Made by a program: the position numbers and the translations under genes. The notes under the pieces were generated by a model. The model did no database searches. It saw only the letters and a list, made by a program, of their open reading frames with translations, and was not told the origin of the DNA. Of a stretch of 64,000 nt of DNA, positions 1 to 10,242 are shown piece after piece (the stretch's first letter is position 1; each line of letters opens with the position of its first letter). Origin of the DNA: Plotosus lineatus (taxonomy: Eukaryota; Chordata; Actinopteri; Siluriformes; Plotosidae); NCBI GenBank assembly GCA_024760905.1, contig CM045729.1:4666163-4730162 (forward strand). The letters run 5' to 3'.

Positions 1-300
1 GGGGTTCAAGCCCACCCAGGTTACCACTGCAAACCCCCCCTGCTGTCGCCCTCCCCAGTGCAGCAAGCAAATTGGGTTATCAAAGGCCGGCCGTGTCTCT
101 CACTGTCTATGGGGAGATGTCAAACAACCATTTGCTGACTTTCATCAACAGTAGCTGCATAGCCATCAGCGCGTTTCTGCCCTGTGGTGGCCTGGCGAGC
201 CATCCAAGGTGTACTCTGCCCTCACCCAGAGTCGGCTGAGATGGGCGCCAGCCTCCTCGCACCTCTGATTAGACTTAAGTGGTTAATTAAGTTCAGAAAA
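1..300 (+). mobile_element. tRNA-derived SINE, composite B-head/A-tail type, cut by window edge
   Basis: The first bases carry a B-box-like run (GGTTCAAGCCC). A body shared with the copies at 10.2 kb and 46.3 kb follows (GGCCGGCC, then TCTCACTGTCTATGG, then TGCTGACTTTC). From about 200 the sequence switches to the tail of the mermaid-like SINE (GTCGGCTGAGATGGGCGCC) and ends near an AATGAATGAATAAG run. The tRNA-like head lies outside the window. Assignment rests on comparison with the other copies in the window. Confidence 0.65.
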
Positions 301-414
301 TGAATGAATAAGTAAGAAAAGAAAAAAAAATCCTACACATGGAACTTAACAAGTCAATTCAGAATGTTTGACCCGTTGTAAATTCTTAATGCTGTTGATT
401 TACTTCATTGACAG

Positions 415-473
415 TGCAGGTGAAACGGCTCAGTGATGAAAACAAGGTGGAACTTTCTACATCTGTGTCACAG
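415..473 (+). other. possible isolated coding exon, unidentified gene
   Basis: A 59-base segment is preceded by a good acceptor (pyrimidine-rich run ending ACAG) and followed by a GTAAAA donor. Only one of its three frames is open, and it reads QVKRLSDENKVELSTSVSQ after two phase bases. It lies on the strand opposite to the nearby immunoglobulin gene. No partner exon is visible, so it may be the inner exon of a gene lying mostly to the left, or chance. Confidence 0.25.
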
Positions 474-559
474 GTAAAAACACCGGTCTTTAAGCACGAA
501 GGTAAAAGGTAGAAGGTAATGTTGGGATTTTTACATATGATCCTAGAGGCTCATCAGGC

Positions 560-830
560 CGGTGCTTATTCCCGGTTTCCGTAGCCTGAAGCAGCCAGGA
601 GTTCAACTCCTCCTGGATGGGACGCTAGTCCATCGCAGATTCCCTTCCCAGTATATTTTACTGGTTCCCATTTATACTGCTGGGTGAACAGAGGTACACT
701 TGTGGTTGAGACCTTGCCCAGGGGTATAACAGGGGTATAACAAGCACAGTGAGGGTATAACTGGGACTTGAACACACAACCTCCCGATCATGAGTGCAGC
801 ACCCTAATCACTACGCCACCGACCCCATTA
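560..830 (-). mobile_element. tRNA-derived SINE, separate family
   Basis: On the minus strand this begins with a tRNA-like head: A-box-like TGGCGTAGTGATTAGGG and B-box-like GGTTGTGTGTTCAAGTCCC. The body contains a triplicated GGGTATAAC run and TACTGGG. No other copy of this family is obvious in the window. It lies just downstream of the last visible exon of the immunoglobulin gene. Confidence 0.55.
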
Positions 831-904
831 CACACGTAACTGATTCTTTAATCATTTAAAGATCATTGATAAACTATGAATTAATAAAAGTATCAGGTAC
901 TTAC

Positions 905-1213
905 CTGAGTACACAGTCAGCGAGAAGACGTGTGTTTGAATTCTGTTGCTTTTGAAAATGACCTTACAAGAGTAGTTGCCGGTGTCTTCCTGTCTGACAT
1001 CCCTGATGATGATCGTTCCATTCTGCAAGAAGTTAACTCTACCATCCTGCCAAATTATAACCGTCTCATTAACGTTGTCCTGGTCGACGAGGGCCAGCAG
1101 TTTGTTTCTGTCCTGCTGTTTCCATTCCGCTTTTCTAAAACCCGTCTCCACCTTCGGAAGATGGAAAATGAATGTCTCGCCTTCTTCAACCGTCCAATTG
1201 GTGGTGATCTGAC
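905..1213 (-). CDS. exon 2 of Ig-domain gene (V-like domain)
   Basis: This phase 1-1 exon, the usual form for Ig-domain exons, reads from QITTNWT to the SLTVYS end of a V-type G strand. The boundaries are the AAAG acceptor after a TTCTTCCCTCC tract and the GTAAGT donor at 904. Confidence 0.65.
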
Positions 1214-1534
1214 CTTTGGAGGGAAGAATTGCGTAGCTGTTATTGAAACTTCGTCATGATGATTGATTAACCTTTGCTGGAGATATTGTAATCACAGGAG
1301 AAAAATATAAATAATTGTGCTGTCACTACATGAGATTATCTTATGAAACACATGAAAGAACTACAAGGATCAACCCATCTCCATAATCTCCATGATTACA
1401 ATCATCTCAAGTTTATCAGAAACACACAACCATATTATGTATATTTTCTAAACTAACGAAACATCACCAGGCTCACCTTCAGTATGGAGGAACAAGATAA
1501 AGGTGATGATGAAGGTGTATTTTGGAATCTTCAT
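905..1534 (-). CDS. immunoglobulin V-domain receptor or secreted protein, CD2/SLAM-like, first two exons only
   Basis: Exon 1 (1534-1477) starts with ATG and encodes a short basic start and a hydrophobic stretch (MKIPKYTFIITFILFLHTE), a typical signal peptide, followed by a GTGAGC donor in phase 1. Exon 2 (1213-905) follows a pyrimidine tract ending AAAG, joins in frame, encodes 103 residues and ends in phase 1 at a consensus GTAAGT donor. The V-like domain has a strand-C tryptophan (AEWK), a NGTIII stretch and the motif DTGNYSC. The strand-B cysteine is absent (GETFIFHL), as in the first domain of CD2/SLAM-family proteins; that family placement is inference. Four N-glycosylation sequons (NWT, NET, NGT, NYS) support an extracellular product. 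Further exons (second domain, transmembrane, tail) would lie left of 905 and are not seen. A GTG at 1151 is not a start; the frame is open upstream to the splice site. An alternative acceptor at 1236 would break the frame. Confidence 0.62.
1477..1534 (-). CDS. exon 1 of Ig-domain gene (signal peptide)
   Basis: The exon runs from ATG at 1534 to a GTGAGC donor at 1476 and covers 19 codons plus one base. It encodes a signal peptide: lysines near the start, then a run of I, F, L and T. The 5' untranslated region and promoter were not located. Confidence 0.6.
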
Positions 1535-1859
1535 CTCAGAGTAGATCCACCACTTCTTTATTCAAATGCTCACCATCTCTGTGATTCGAGTCTTCACTTC
1601 CTCTACACGGCTCATTCTCTTCATGCATTAACCTCGTACCCTGCTGAGCGCAAAGGAAAACCTATTCTCGCGGTGTTGTGGTTCTGTGGTCTTGTCACAA
1701 GTATTTGGGTGACATGTCTCCCATGAGGCTGTAGGTGTGAAAATAAGATTCTGAAGAGATAAACACAAGGTCTGTTCTGCCTCCTAGTGGATAAATAGAG
1801 ACACTGCACAAAAACACCCATTAAAAAAAAAAGAAAAAAAAAAGAAAAATACAGGGCGT

Positions 1860-2100
1860 CTCAAGTTATCAACGTATCTTGTGGAAGCGAAATCATGGGA
1901 TCCCCCCCCCCGCCCCATCTCAGTTAAAAAAAAACATTGCTGACTTTTGTAAAGAGTGTCTGCATAACCATCAGCATGTTTCTGCCCCATGATGGTCTGG
2001 TGAGGTGTCCAGGGTGTACTTTGCCCCCTCCCAGAGACATCTTAAATGTGCACCAGTCTCCCCACAACTCTAATTAACTCCAAGTGGTCCAGAAAATAAA
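1860..2100 (+). mobile_element. degraded SINE, composite B-head/A-tail type
   Basis: The order is the same as in the copy at 1-300: TGCTGACTTTTG, CATAACCATCAGCATGTTTCTG, then GTCCAGGGTGTAC from the mermaid-like tail. The head is badly eroded and interrupted by a C-run and an A-run. Confidence 0.5.
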
Positions 2101-2123
2101 TTAATTAAAAATGCATTCAGCTA

Positions 2124-2465
2124 GGCAGCACGGTGGCATAGTGGTCCGGACGTCCACCTCACAGGAACAAGGTCTTGGGTTCAATTCCCCAGCGTGGGTA
2201 TTTCTATGTGGAGTTTGCATTTTCCCGTGTTTATATGGGTTTAATCCGGGTACCCCGGTTTCCTCCCACAGTCCAAAAGCACGCATAGTAGGTTAATTAG
2301 CTGTTCCAAATCACCCAGACGTGTGAATGTGAGGGTGAATGCGATGGCCGAGCAAATTGTCCAGGGTGTACCTTTCCTTCACCTGGAGTCGGCTGAGATG
2401 GGCGCCAGGCTGATTATGATTAAACGGTTGAGAAAATGAATGAATGAATGAATGAAAGAATGAAC
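2124..2465 (+). mobile_element. mermaid/DANA-like tRNA-derived SINE (family A), near complete
   Basis: The head GGCAGCACGGTGGCATAGTGG contains an A-box-like sequence, and GGGTTCAATTCCC is a B-box. The core has GGAGTTTGCATTTTC and CGGTTTCCTCCCAC. The tail GTCCAGGGTGTAC...GTCGGCTGAGATGGGCGCC ends in an (AATG)n run. This is the most complete plus-strand copy in the left part of the window. Confidence 0.8.
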
Positions 2466-2714
2466 GTATTCAGCTATTAAATTTGGAATGAAATAAATGC
2501 CACAAAGTCACACCGAGACTGCCAGGATTCCTGCAGAGTCTGCTACGGACGAGAGGGAGGATGTGTGTCTCGGGGATGTTTTTACGTGCATGGGTTTATC
2601 ACCGATCAAAACAGGCTTCTCAAAACAGATATCTTTCTATACTCACCATGTCATTGCTTAAAAAAAAAAATGAAACAGTGTGATTTATGCGTATACAATT
2701 TTGGGATTTTATCT

Positions 2715-2831
2715 CATCTCATTTCCTTTTTCTAACCACTTAATCTTAAAGGTGAGGCCAGAGCCTGTCTCAGCCAACTCTGGGTGAAGGTAGAGTGCAC
2801 CTTGAACAGCTTGCCAGTCCATTACACTTCC

Positions 2832-2874
<43 letters not shown>

Positions 2875-3030
2875 GCGCACGCACACATACCCCTGGAAAA
2901 TATACTTCAGCTCGTAAGTGTATTTCTTAGGACTGTGGGAGGAGCCCCGAGGAAGCCTACACAAAAGCAATCAGAACATGCAAATCGCATACAGAAATGC
3001 CTGAGCCCGGGACTCCACCGAGAACCTTCC
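2715..3030 (-). mobile_element. mermaid-like SINE (family A) interrupted by a CA microsatellite
   Basis: The reverse orientation of the family A tail and core is seen (CTCAGCCAACTCTGGGTGAAGG, then GGACTGTGGGAGGA). The microsatellite at 2829-2881 has expanded inside the element, where the family has a CACACAACC-like sequence. Confidence 0.65.
2829..2881. repeat. (CA)n microsatellite
   Basis: A pure CA run of about 40 bases is followed by CG/CA alternation. It lies inside a SINE. Confidence 0.95.
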
Positions 3031-3059
3031 AAAATATACTCTTTAAGATGGGGATTTAG

Positions 3060-3225
3060 AGTAACTCATTGACCTAAAGTGTATGTCTTTGGACTATGCG
3101 AGGACACCAGAACACTAGAGGAAACTTCTATAAGCATGATAAGAACATGCAGACCAACTCAGAAATGCCTTTACTCAGCATGGGTCTTGATTCTAGAACT
3201 TTCTTGCTGTGAGGTGATAGGTCTG
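3060..3225 (-). mobile_element. fragment of mermaid-like SINE
   Basis: The head half of family A in reverse: GGACTATGCGAGGACACC, then AGAACATGCAGACC, then TTCTTGCTGTGAGGTGATAGG at the tRNA-like end. The tail half is missing. Confidence 0.5.
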
Positions 3226-3519
3226 GGCACATATTGATAGATTTGACGGGATACTGATGTATTTTCAGAGAACAATGTTTGTTGCTCATTCTGTGTTCAT
3301 CGTTACTCCATCCCATACGTCCAAAGTGGCTCCAAACTCTTCTGAACTCTGTAAGCAGTCAGTATGTCCACATCACCCATTGTTACATTGTTACTGTAAT
3401 ATTCGGATAATTTTATAATGTTCACATCTGATTTACAAACAATTTATGTCAGTATTAATTGTTATAAAAGTGTAGGAAGTTCAACATGCTTGTTGAACAT
3501 CGTTTGTAACTTTTGAGTA

Positions 3520-3838
3520 TCATTCATTCATTTTCTGAATGGCTGAATCCTAAATAGTGTGGCAGGGAAGCTGCCACCCATCTCAGCCAACACTGGACAA
3601 GGGCAGGATATACCCTGGACAGCTCACCAGGCCATTTCAGGGCCAACACTCACACAACCATTCATACTCACACCTACTGGTGATTTGGAACCACCAATTA
3701 ATCAACTGTGCATGTTTTCAAAATGACAGAAACCTGGAGATCCCAGAAGAAATCCACACAAGCATCAGAAGAGCATGCAAACTCTATACAGAAACAGCGT
3801 TGCCCAGGAATTGAGCCCATGACCTACTTGCTGTGAGG
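3520..3838 (-). mobile_element. mermaid-like SINE (family A)
   Basis: A full reverse-oriented copy from the (CATT)n end to the tRNA head (CTTGCTGTGAGGCT), followed by a short TA run at 3842. Substitutions show it is old. Confidence 0.7.
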
Positions 3839-3859
3839 CTGATATATATATATATAAAC

Positions 3860-5300
3860 TTGGGGTGTCTGGAGTAGCATTAATATTCAGTTTGACTTTC
3901 ACAGAGTAACCATTACATGAGCCATTGCAGGTCTTTGGCTGTTTCCATTCTGAATGGTTTTATTGCTGCAAACCATGTGGAATGGCATGCAGCGCTATTA
4001 GTGGTAGGTGACCCATGGCTGTAAACAGTTGTACTCTTTGGACAGTAGGAACAGCTGATGATGGAGATAGAGACTTGCTAACTAATTCACCTGCAAGAAC
4101 TTCTTTCTCCTTGAGCCTCAAATTCCCAATGAACTCTTGGGTACTCACAGTCAATACTAAGACACTTTGGATGAAGGCACGTCTTCCTCGCTTGAAGTAA
4201 ACCTACACCCTGATGTGTCTGGCCACTGGACGCACATAAAATCTCTGATGTATTGACTGATTTAATGGTGGGACATTACACCTGTGCTCTGAACATCCTG
4301 AAGATATGTTAAACCATTATTACAAAACTCTGCTGATGAGGTTATCACTATTCCTGTTACTATCCAGGGTTGACTGTGCATTACTGAAATTTTCTCAGGA
4401 AAACAACATTTTCATCAATTCCTTGGCAGTATGACAAAATGGTAGAGTCACTCCATCTTTGGATGTGTTGAATGTTACGAGTATGTAGATATTTATGTGA
4501 ATGTAAATATAAACATAATGGAAGAGGTGTGACTCAGCTGTGGGAGTCTGTAATTTTCCATAGAGGACTGGAGTTTCGCAATCCAACAGAGGGGAGGAGC
4601 AACACAGGCATCTTGGGGCTTGTCTGAGCTTGCATGGGCTTGTTCAGGTTTGTACCTGAGGGGGAAAAAAAACAACTTGCTGGGGGAAACCAGGACAACT
4701 TGGTTTTGGGAGAGCTAACAAGGACAGAGGAGAAGAAGCAGCACTTTGAATCTGCAAGGGCTCTTGGTGAATTCCAGGGCTGAACTGTCCTTCACTCGGG
4801 CGAGGACTGTCTGCTTGGCTATCCTGGATATTTGTGAGGACGACTCAAGAGTGGATCCACAAAGGATCTCTGGAGAAGTGTCCATTTTGTTTGGCTACAT
4901 CTCCCCAGGAGTGGTTCTTGTCCCCAGCAGTGACTTTTTCTCAAGATACATGTCAAGACCTTGGTGTGTTGTGAGGAAATCCACTGAATGAATTGTATGG
5001 ACATGTACCTGCATAAATTGCAGTTCCTCAGTTGCAATCGAGTTTGGTGAGATCAATTCATCCACAGTGAACTCTAATCTGTGCTCACACCCAGAGTAGC
5101 TAGTTATTATACTAAATGGTACCTGTGCACAACATTGTAACTGTATCATACCTTGCTTAATGGTTCATTATTTAAACGATTATTTCAAGTTAGCCACCTT
5201 GTTTGTTGGTCATTTGCTTTGTCATTCTGTACGGGTTCTCTGGATATTCTTTATTCTGTATTTTCCATTGGTAAGAATTTAAGAGGGCCACGTAACATTG
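3860..5300. other. no gene recognised
   Basis: The open frames here are short and unlike any family I recognise, and no paired splice sites with a convincing frame were found. It may be old transposon remnant that has lost its signatures. Confidence 0.4.
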
Positions 5301-5304
5301 AAAA

Positions 5305-6690
5305 ATGCTCTCTCGGGGACTTCCTCGTTGTCCTGGAAGACTTCAATACGGATGTGGGCAAGGACACAGTGACCTGTAAGTGTGTGATCAGCAGGTACAG
5401 CCTCTCTAGTCTGAATGCACTTTTATTGTTGGACTTCTGTGCTTATCATGGTTTGTCCATCAGGAACACCTTGTTCGAACATAAGGGTGTTCATAAATCC
5501 ACTTGGCACCAAGAAACCCCATGCTGCAGTTTGATGATCAACTTTGTAGTCATGTTACTGGACTTAGAGCCACATGTTCCGAACACTCAGGTGAAGAGAG
5601 GAGCTGAGATGTAAACCAATCACCACCTAGTGGTGAGTTCACACCGATAGCTGACGAGTTTGTCCTCCAGATCAGGCAGGCCCAAGCGTGTAGTTAGGGT
5701 ATCTTGTGAATGTTTGGCAGAGTCTCCTGTTAGAGGAGGCCTTTAACTCCCACCTCTGGCAGAGCTACAACCATATCCTGAAGGAGGAGGGTGATACTGC
5801 ATCTGAATGGGCCATGTTTTGTACCTTCATTATTCAGATGGCAGCACATGGCTGTGGCCACGTCATCTGTGTCTGTAATGGCGATAATCCCTGAAAACCC
5901 GGTGGTGGACACCTGTAGTTAATAAGGCTGTCCAGCTGAGAAAGGAGGCCTATCCAGTCTTATTGGCCTGTGGGACTCCTGAGGCAGCAGACAGGTACCC
6001 GCAGGCCAAACATGTTTCAACCCAAGATGAGGAATGGAGGCCTGGAAAGCTACTATTGGTTGGCCTCCAAAAGGTTCTAGACCACCAACCAATGCATCAG
6101 AAAAGGGAAACATTCATTCATTCTCTAACCACTTAATCTTAATTATGGTTGTGGTGAAGCTGTCACCCATCCCAGCGGACTCCAGGCAAAGGCAGAGTAC
6201 ATCCTGGACAGCTTGCCAGGCCATCGCAGTGCGGAAACACGCTGACGGCTATGTAGCCTACTCTTGTTGAAAGTCATCAATGGTTCTTTTACCTGGCTCA
6301 CACTATAGACAATGAGACCCATGGCCGGCCTTTTATAACCATTAGCTTCACTAGGAAGACCGTGACAACCCGTGGAGAGTGGGGCTTGAACCCCCAACCA
6401 ATGCTTTTTTGGCTTAATCAATTCAGGACACCCAGCTCTCATTGGAGCTATTCTCAAATTGCGTGCAAAGCGGGAGGAGAATCAGCACCTCGCCATGTTT
6501 TTTTAGCTACCTGGTATGGTGTTTCAGGCATGTCCAACCAGCAAGGGAGCCCGAGGTCAACCCAGAACACGCTGGAGGGATTGTCTCCTGGCTGATCTGG
6601 GAAGGCCTCGCTATCCCCCTGGAAGAGCTGGAAGATGTGGCTGGGGGGGAGGGATATCTGGACCTCATTTCTTAGGCTGTCTGACCTGGC
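5305..6690 (+). mobile_element. eroded LINE of a second family, endonuclease and 3'-end remnants, split by a SINE
   Basis: At 5310-5570 the plus strand encodes endonuclease-like segments (LEDFNTDVGKD, LLDFCAYHGLSI, STWHQETPC) that match the better preserved copy at 47.2-47.75 kb. From 5640 to 6110 and from about 6440 to 6690 the 3' part of a LINE follows (GCATGTCCAACCAGCAAGGG, GAGCTGGAAGATGTGG). A SINE at 6112-6405 separates the two. Stops and deletions make it a dead copy. The order suggests a non-LTR element of the Rex1/CR1/L2 kind, but the clade is not resolved. Confidence 0.6.
6112..6405 (-). mobile_element. SINE, composite B-head/A-tail type
   Basis: In reverse, the tail has family A features (CACCCATCCCAGCGGACTCC, CATCCTGGACAGCTTGCC). 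The head half has family B features (AGTCATCAATGGTTCTTTTAC, GGCCGGCC) and an eroded B-box (GCTTGAACCCCCAACC). It sits inside the LINE of 5.3-6.7 kb. Confidence 0.65.
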
Positions 6691-6773
6691 CGATGATTAT
6701 GACGATGACTTGGAGGTATGCAGTGTACACAAACACATCACAATCTTTAACAAATGGTTCAGCATAGAATAAT

Positions 6774-6778
<5 letters not shown>

Positions 6779-6818
<40 letters not shown>
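6779..6818. repeat. (TA)n microsatellite
   Basis: A run of about 20 TA units directly before the palindromic repeat. Confidence 0.95.
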
Positions 6819-6819
<1 letters not shown>

Positions 6820-6823
<4 letters not shown>

Positions 6824-7138
6824 CAAAACAAAAATAAAAGGACAGGACAAAGACTTTCTATTGAAACTCCATTTATCACTACAGATCTGTTTCGAGGGGT
6901 GGTGAAACCAGCCTCTCTCTTCAGGTGATTATAGAAGATGATATATATAGATATATATAGAAGTGATTCTTCTATAATCACCTGAAGAGAGAGGCTGGTT
7001 TCACCACCCCTCGAAACAGATCTGTAGTGATAAATGGAGTTTCAATAGAAAGTCTTTGTCCTGTCCTTTTATTTTTGTTTTATTTGCTCTACCAAAAAGT
7101 ATTGAGCACTCTCCTACGGAAGGATCTACTCAGAAAAT

Positions 7139-7140
<2 letters not shown>
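6820..7140. repeat. palindromic dispersed repeat, left part (Penelope-associated?)
   Basis: About 115 bases starting AATAAAAGGACAGGACAAAG (6832) return in inverted form at 6966-7080, ending TTTGTCCTGTCCTTTTATTT. The two arms are separated by a short TA-rich loop. A second module follows (CAAAAAGTATTGAGCACTCTC, 7095 onward). The same modules recur at 8.8-9.2 kb and 54.06-54.47 kb. A link to Penelope-like elements is only a guess from family habits; no junction in this window proves it. Confidence 0.7.

Positions 7141-7222
<82 letters not shown>
7141..7222. repeat. (TA)n microsatellite
   Basis: About 40 TA units, adjoining the insertion site of the Tc1 element. Confidence 0.95.
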
Positions 7223-7226
<4 letters not shown>

Positions 7227-7230
7227 CATA

Positions 7231-8765
7231 CTAGTCCTTCTCAAAAAAATTAGCATATTGTGATAAAGTTCATTATTTTCTGTAATGTACTGAAAAAAAT
7301 TTAACTTTCATATATTTTAGATTCATTGCACACCAACTGAAATATTTCTGGTCTTTCATTGTTTTAATACTGATGATTTTGGCATACAGCTCATGAAAAC
7401 CCAAGCATATTTCATCCAACCAATAAAAAAGAGCTTTTAATACAAAAAACGTCAACCTTCAAATAATTATGTTGAATTCTGCACTCAATACTTGGTGGGG
7501 AATCCTTTTGCAGAAATGACTGCTTCAATGCGGCGTGGCATGGAGCCAATCAGCCTGTGGCACTGCTGAGGTGTTACGGAGGCCCAGGATGCTTCGATAG
7601 CGGCCTTAAGCTCATCCACAGTGTTGGGTCTGGTGTCTCTCAACTTTCTCTTCACAATATCCCACAGATTCTCTATGGGCTTCAGGTCAGGAGAGCTGGC
7701 AGGCCAATTGAGCCCAGTAATACCATGGTCAGTAAACCATTTAGCAGTGGTTTTGGCACTGTGAGCAGGTGCCAGGTCGTGCTGAAAAATGAAAATCTTC
7801 ATCTCCATAAAGCTTTTCAGCAGATGGAAGCATGAAGTGCTCCAAAATCTTCTGATAGCTAGCTGCATTGACCCCGCCCTTGATAAAACACAGTGGACCA
7901 ACACCAGCAGCTGACATGGAACCCCAGACCATCACTGACTGTGGGGACTTGACACTGGACTTCAGGCATTTTGGCATTTCCTTGTCCCCAGTCTTCCTCC
8001 AGGCTCTGGCACCTTGATTTCCGAATGACATGCAAAATTTGCTTTCATCTGAAAAAAGTAGTTTGGACCACTGAGCAACAGTCCAGTGCTGCTTCTCTGT
8101 AGCCCAGGTCAGCCGCTTCTGCCACTGTTTCTGGTTCAAAAGTGGCTTGACCTGGGGAATGCAGCACCTGTAGCCAATTTCCTGCACACGCCTGTGCACG
8201 GTGGCTCTGGATGTTTCTACTCCAGGCTCAGTCCACTGCTTCCACAGGTCTCCCAAGGTCTGGAATTGGCCCTTCTTTTACTTTTTCCTTCCCACAGACG
8301 TCCCACTGAGGTGCCTTGATACAGCACTCTGGGAACAGCCTATTCGCTCAGAGATTTCTTTCTGTATCTTACCCTCTTGCTTGAGGGTGTCGATGATGGT
8401 CTTCTGGACAGCAGTCAGGTCGGCAGTCTTACCCATGATTGCGGTTTTGAGTAATGAACCAGGCTGGGAGTTTTTAAAAGCCTCAGGAATCTTTTGCAGG
8501 TGTTTAGAGTTAATTGGTTGATTCAGATGATTAGGTTAATAGCTCATTTAGACTACCTGAACATCATATGCTAATTTTTTGAGATAGGAATTTTGGGTTT
8601 TCATGAGCTGTATGCCAAAATCATCAGTATTAAAACAATAAAAGACCAGAAATATTTCAGTTGGTGTGCAATGAATCTAAAATATATGAAAGTTTAATTT
8701 TTATCAGTACATTACAGAAACTAATGAACTTTATCACAATATGATAATTTTTTGAGAAGGACTAG
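7231..8765 (-). mobile_element. Tc1/mariner-type DNA transposon, about 1.5 kb
   Basis: The termini CTAGTCCTTCTC and GAGAAGGACTAG are inverted and flanked by TA on both sides (7229-7230 and 8766-8767). The inverted repeats extend about 173 bases (7231-7404 and 8593-8765). A second copy of the outer motif (GCTAATTTTTTGAGA) sits at the inner edge of the right repeat near 8570, as in IR/DR-type Tc1 elements. The transposase frame runs leftward and is broken (see separate entry). The element is inserted into the palindromic repeat cluster. Confidence 0.92.
7485..8436 (-). pseudogene. Tc1-type transposase, frameshifted
   Basis: Translation begins MGKTADLTAVQKT at 8436 with the paired helix-turn-helix region, and soon hits a stop after GRKKK, where the family continues into the second DNA-binding helix. 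The catalytic part is recognisable in two frames. From 8256: VHRRVQEIGYRC, then LFSDESKF with the first catalytic Asp, then VMVWGSMS. After a shift near 7800: FQHDLAPAHSA with the second Asp, then DLKPIENLWD with the final Glu (DD34E type), ending KGFPTKY. The stop and the frameshift make it inactive. Confidence 0.85.
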
Positions 8766-8767
8766 TA

Positions 8768-9196
8768 TGATAGAGAGAGAGAGAGAGAATTTTCTGAGTA
8801 GATCCTTCCGTAAGAGAGTGCTAAATACTTTTTCGTAGAGTAAAAATAAAAGGACAGGACAAAGACTTTCTATTGAAACTTCATTTTCACTACAGATCTG
8901 TTTCGATGGGTGGTGAATCCATCCTCTCTCTTCAGGTGATTACAGAAGAATGATTCTCTCTCCTTATGTGCTGAGGGCGATGCTATGCCAATAAACATGG
9001 CGTCCACTAGATGGCGTGATGTACATTGTGCATTGGGGGGCAGGTTCTCTTAAATATTGGTATTGATACATGCATATACATAAACTCATATATGTGCATA
9101 TATCAAGAGAGAGGATACATTCACCACCCCTTGAAACAGATCTGTAGTGAAAATGAAGTTTCAATAGAAAGTCTTTGTCCTGTCCTTTTATTTTTA

Positions 9197-9270
<74 letters not shown>
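8768..9270. repeat. palindromic dispersed repeat, right part, with (TA)n at its end
   Basis: It holds the same modules as 6820-7140: TTTTCTGAGTAGATCCTTCC, then the AGGACAGGACAAAG arm, a spacer with AATAAACATGGCGTCCAC, the inverted arm at 9113-9198, and a (TA)n run to 9270. The spacer segment recurs at 54.35-54.45 kb. The Tc1 element lies between this half and 6820-7140. Confidence 0.65.
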
Positions 9271-9273
<3 letters not shown>

Positions 9274-9279
9274 TTTTTT

Positions 9280-9580
9280 TATTAATAACCCTTGATGCAG
9301 ACTACAAAAAAATATGGTTTGATGTTAGCAGTGATGAATCATGTTCAGACAGTCAAATGTTCCAGGCCAGCAAGTTTAAGGTACAGAGAATGGTACATCC
9401 ATCATCCCTTCATCGACACCATTACCAGATGCCTACAATTCACCCCATTTTATCATTAGCTATGACACCCTGTTGGTGGAACTGTGCAAGGGGAACAAAC
9501 ATAATTGTAAACATTAATACAAAAACTCATAACACTGTAGGAATTATTAAGGCACTGGCTTAGCAGAAGATTGCGGACAG
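9280..9580 (+). pseudogene. possible fragment of a DNA-transposon transposase
   Basis: A short stretch reads SSDESC and then, in a shifted frame, FQASKFKVQRMV. This resembles the region around the first catalytic Asp of Tc1-like transposases. It is too decayed for a firm call. Confidence 0.3.
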
Positions 9581-9929
9581 AAAAAATTGGAAAATTATAC
9601 TTCAATCCTTTTTCATTTTTAAAATACAGTCAGCCCTATACTTACGAAATTAATCCGATCCAGAGCCTTTCTTGGAATCTGGAATTTTCGTAAGTATAGG
9701 CGCATTTTAGATGTAAAACGCGTGATTCGTTCCAAGGCTCCCAAGACTGCCCCATAAACCCTTTAAAAATAATGAAAGTACACCAATTTTGTATGAAATA
9801 TGAATGAAATATGTGTTAAAAGTAAAAATATATATATTTATTAAACAATTTAAACATTTTAACATATTAAACCATTTTAACATTTATTAATTAAACCACT
9901 ATTAAACATTTTTGTTAACACACACACAA

Positions 9930-9989
9930 CACTATCTCTCTATCTCTCGCTGTCTCTCTCTCGCTGTCTGTCTCTGTCTGTCTCTCTCG

Positions 9990-10030
<41 letters not shown>
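9930..10030. repeat. CT/CA-rich microsatellite tract
   Basis: TCTCTCGCTGTC-type runs give way to a pure CA stretch at about 9998-10026. Confidence 0.85.
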
Positions 10031-10031
<1 letters not shown>

Positions 10032-10242
10032 CTCTCTCTGGTGTGTTTTGCCGAATGCAGGCTCCACCCACACGCAGTGCACATCCGACGGAGCATATGA
10101 GACGAGATGTTGTATTTAAAGCGGAATTACAGTACCTGTTTGAAAGATCTGAGGTCCTGATTCAATATTAACTTGCTTCCTTGCGAGATCGGAGGTCTTG
10201 TCTTATGGAGCACTCTGTTTTCATGCCTCCTTCTGCTTCAAT

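Noticed and set aside
930..1259. Plus-strand frame of 109 codons at the Ig exon
   Set aside because: It is antisense to the V-domain exon, which has splice sites, a signal-peptide partner and Ig motifs on the minus strand.
2829..2881. CRISPR-like regular repeat
   Set aside because: It is a simple CA microsatellite. No spacer-repeat structure exists anywhere in the window, and the DNA is eukaryotic.
5153..5614. Single-exon gene of 153 codons
   Set aside because: The second half matches the LINE endonuclease at 47.3-47.7 kb; the first half is unrelated flank without a promoter or family match.
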